Below, one piece after another: positions 62,575-64,000 of a stretch of 64,000 nt of DNA; the stretch's first letter is position 1, and each line of letters opens with the position of its first letter. This DNA is from Guyanagaster necrorhizus (Eukaryota; Basidiomycota; Agaricomycetes; Agaricales; Physalacriaceae): NCBI RefSeq assembly GCF_019112545.1, contig NW_025064885.1, forward strand, positions 447,053-511,052, in the 5' to 3' direction. A program made the translations under genes and the position numbers. The notes under the pieces were generated by a model. The model worked only from the letters and a program-made list of their open reading frames with translations, ran no database searches and had not been told where the DNA came from.

Positions 62575-64000
62575 TCAACCTCTACCGCTTACACGAGCCG
62601 GATCTTTCTGCAACGTCGGGAAGGACGCCTTCAAAAGACTGCCATTTTGTTTACCAATCCCCAGCCGATTGAGAACATCTCTCACTTCCCCCGTGCCGGA
62701 GGTGATGGTACGTTTCTTCGTCCTTGACCGTGTCTTCGTCAAACGACTGTCCCCCACAGACGAGCCGTGGTCGAGTGTGGATATGGAGGATGGTCGACCT
62801 CCCAAAGCTAACGCCGGATTTGACATGCTGCTTCGACCTTCCAGCGCCTCCCGTAACTCTGTCACTCCTACACCCCGAGTAGAGCGAGCGAGACTTTGAA
62901 GTGACATGTTTTCGATGTGCATGAAACCCGGCGATATCTTAAGAAGGGGCGAGATCCCATCGCCACGTATCGTATTGTCGTACGGTGTGGATTTTTTATA
63001 GGCTAGGAAATTTGGTCAATCAATGATTAAGAGTATTGAAAACGGAAGACAGCTTACAGTCCTTCAATGCCCCTTCGGCTGTCCACTTGACTGAAAATCG
63101 TCGCAGAAGACTCTGACTATCCAGACCTGTCGCTTCTTGCACATTCCGGTTCGCAACAATAAGCGAAAGAGCTGTCTCGGCATCAACACCAGACCAAGCA
63201 AGCTCATCAGAAGATACGTCTTCCGAAGAAAAATGTACAGACTGTGGCGCTGAATGATACGTCCCTATATCCCAGGGCTGATTCGTAGGCAACTTTGATA
63301 ATTTAGGCACATTCGTTAAGGCCTTGAACCACATTATTAAGACAATTCGATGCTTATGAGCAAAAGGCATCTACCTTCTCGGCCACATCCACTAGTTGCC
63401 TACAATCCCATTGAGACCCTAACAGCAACCAGAGTTTTGCAAGGACGGCCTTCATTGTGTTAATCCGACGAACGGTCGCAGGGTCGCCAACGTTGTCTTT
63501 GCACGTAGCACCGTCTAATGCTAATAGCATTGGCAGACCGGTCAACAAACCACGAACGGGCAGTTGTGCGTGAACAGTTGTTAAGACGTCAAGTATATGG
63601 GTGTAGTCCGATAAACATGCTGAGTCAGCGGATGTCACTTGGGAGGACGCCCTTTCGAGCAGACGGAATGCTAACGATATTTTTCGTGATCGAGGCGTCT
63701 GGGAAGCGGAAAATGAAGGATCGGGTATAAGTGACTCTCCTATTGGGTCGTGATCGACGTGATGCTCTGCAGACCGGGCGGCATGGTCGTGACCATTGAC
63801 TGAGGCAGAGTAAGAGATAGAAGGACTAGATGTAAGGCCTAGTGATGCGGCGGTGGCGAGGATATATATATAAGCATGGAGGGCGTTAAGAAACTTGGCA
63901 CCAATGTCTCCAGAATACAGAAGCACATGTTTGCTTACAGTCTGCAGCCGATGAGGACCATCGGCATCGGCTAGGTCTGGGTGCTTAGGCATTTCATTTG
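62575..64000 (-). CDS. EFR3: EFR3-like protein, C-terminal part (5' end beyond the window)
   Basis: EFR3 anchors PI4-kinase Stt4 at the plasma membrane. Three exons are visible. The first is 64000 to about 63366 (VLLYSGDIGAKFLNALHAYI, GLLTGLPMLLALDGATCKDN). The second is to about 63057 (GVDAETALSLIVANRNVQEA, TGLDSQSLLRRFSVKWTAEG). The last is from about 63000 to the stop at 62575 (SYKKSTPYDN, STRGVGVTELREALEGRSSM, ISTLDHGSSV, EVRDVLNRLGIGKQNGSLLK). The C-terminal GEVRDVLNRLGIGKQNG block and VQEATGLD are typical of fungal Efr3. The N-terminal ARM-like half lies to the right of 64000. It is convergent with VPS52 (162 bp). Confidence 0.8.

Overview
The window is nuclear DNA of a filamentous fungus, most likely a mushroom-forming basidiomycete (Agaricomycetes). 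The reasons are very dense short introns (about 45-60 bp with GT-AG borders), tightly packed housekeeping genes, a long Pro-rich orphan gene of a kind common in mushrooms, secreted GH18 and glutaminase genes, and chromodomain Ty3/gypsy, Ty1/copia and pogo elements. The assignment is inference; no rRNA or other marker is present.

Positions 1-17,579 are a nested transposon island. Two Ty3/gypsy elements lie head to head (minus element 279-5153, plus element 5154-14180), and two copies of one pogo-like DNA transposon are inserted into them (1-278, cut by the window edge, and 6813-9208, complete with TIRs and a TA target duplication). Copia pieces follow, ending in an almost perfect 646-bp inverted repeat (16191-16836 / 16934-17579) made from the 3' end of a copia element. 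The whole island has lost nearly all CG dinucleotides and its reading frames are full of C-to-T/G-to-A stops, so it looks like a RIP-like or methylation-driven mutation zone. It stops abruptly inside the last copia LTR (17516-17778).

Positions 17,779-24,650 hold a secreted-enzyme cluster: a GH18 relic cut by the copia LTR, an apparently intact GtaA-type glutaminase gene, and an apparently intact secreted GH18 gene with Ser/Thr-rich inserts. Positions 24,651-34,587 are gene-poor; only a Pro-rich orphan protein and a WTAP/Mum2-like coiled-coil protein are supported.

Positions 34,588-64,000 are a compact euchromatic block in which strands alternate almost gene by gene: an Avo2-like ankyrin protein (+), an SLC45/Sut1-type sugar transporter (+), diphthine-ammonia ligase DPH6 (-), folylpolyglutamate synthase (+), an SLX4-like protein (-), a Kap120/importin-11 karyopherin (+), peroxin PEX2 (-), phenylalanyl-tRNA synthetase alpha (+), a decayed ThrE/Prm10-type transporter (-), the splicing factor CEF1/CDC5 (-), a BRCT protein (+), the GARP subunit VPS52 (+) and a partial EFR3 (-). 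The genes are not one pathway: they cover translation (DPH6, FRS2), folate, peroxisomes, splicing, nuclear import, vesicle tethering, PI4-kinase anchoring and DNA repair. Four head-to-head pairs share promoters of about 80-220 bp and several tail-to-tail pairs are about 100-160 bp apart. I found no tRNA or rRNA genes, and nothing that I can defend as a wholly new system.
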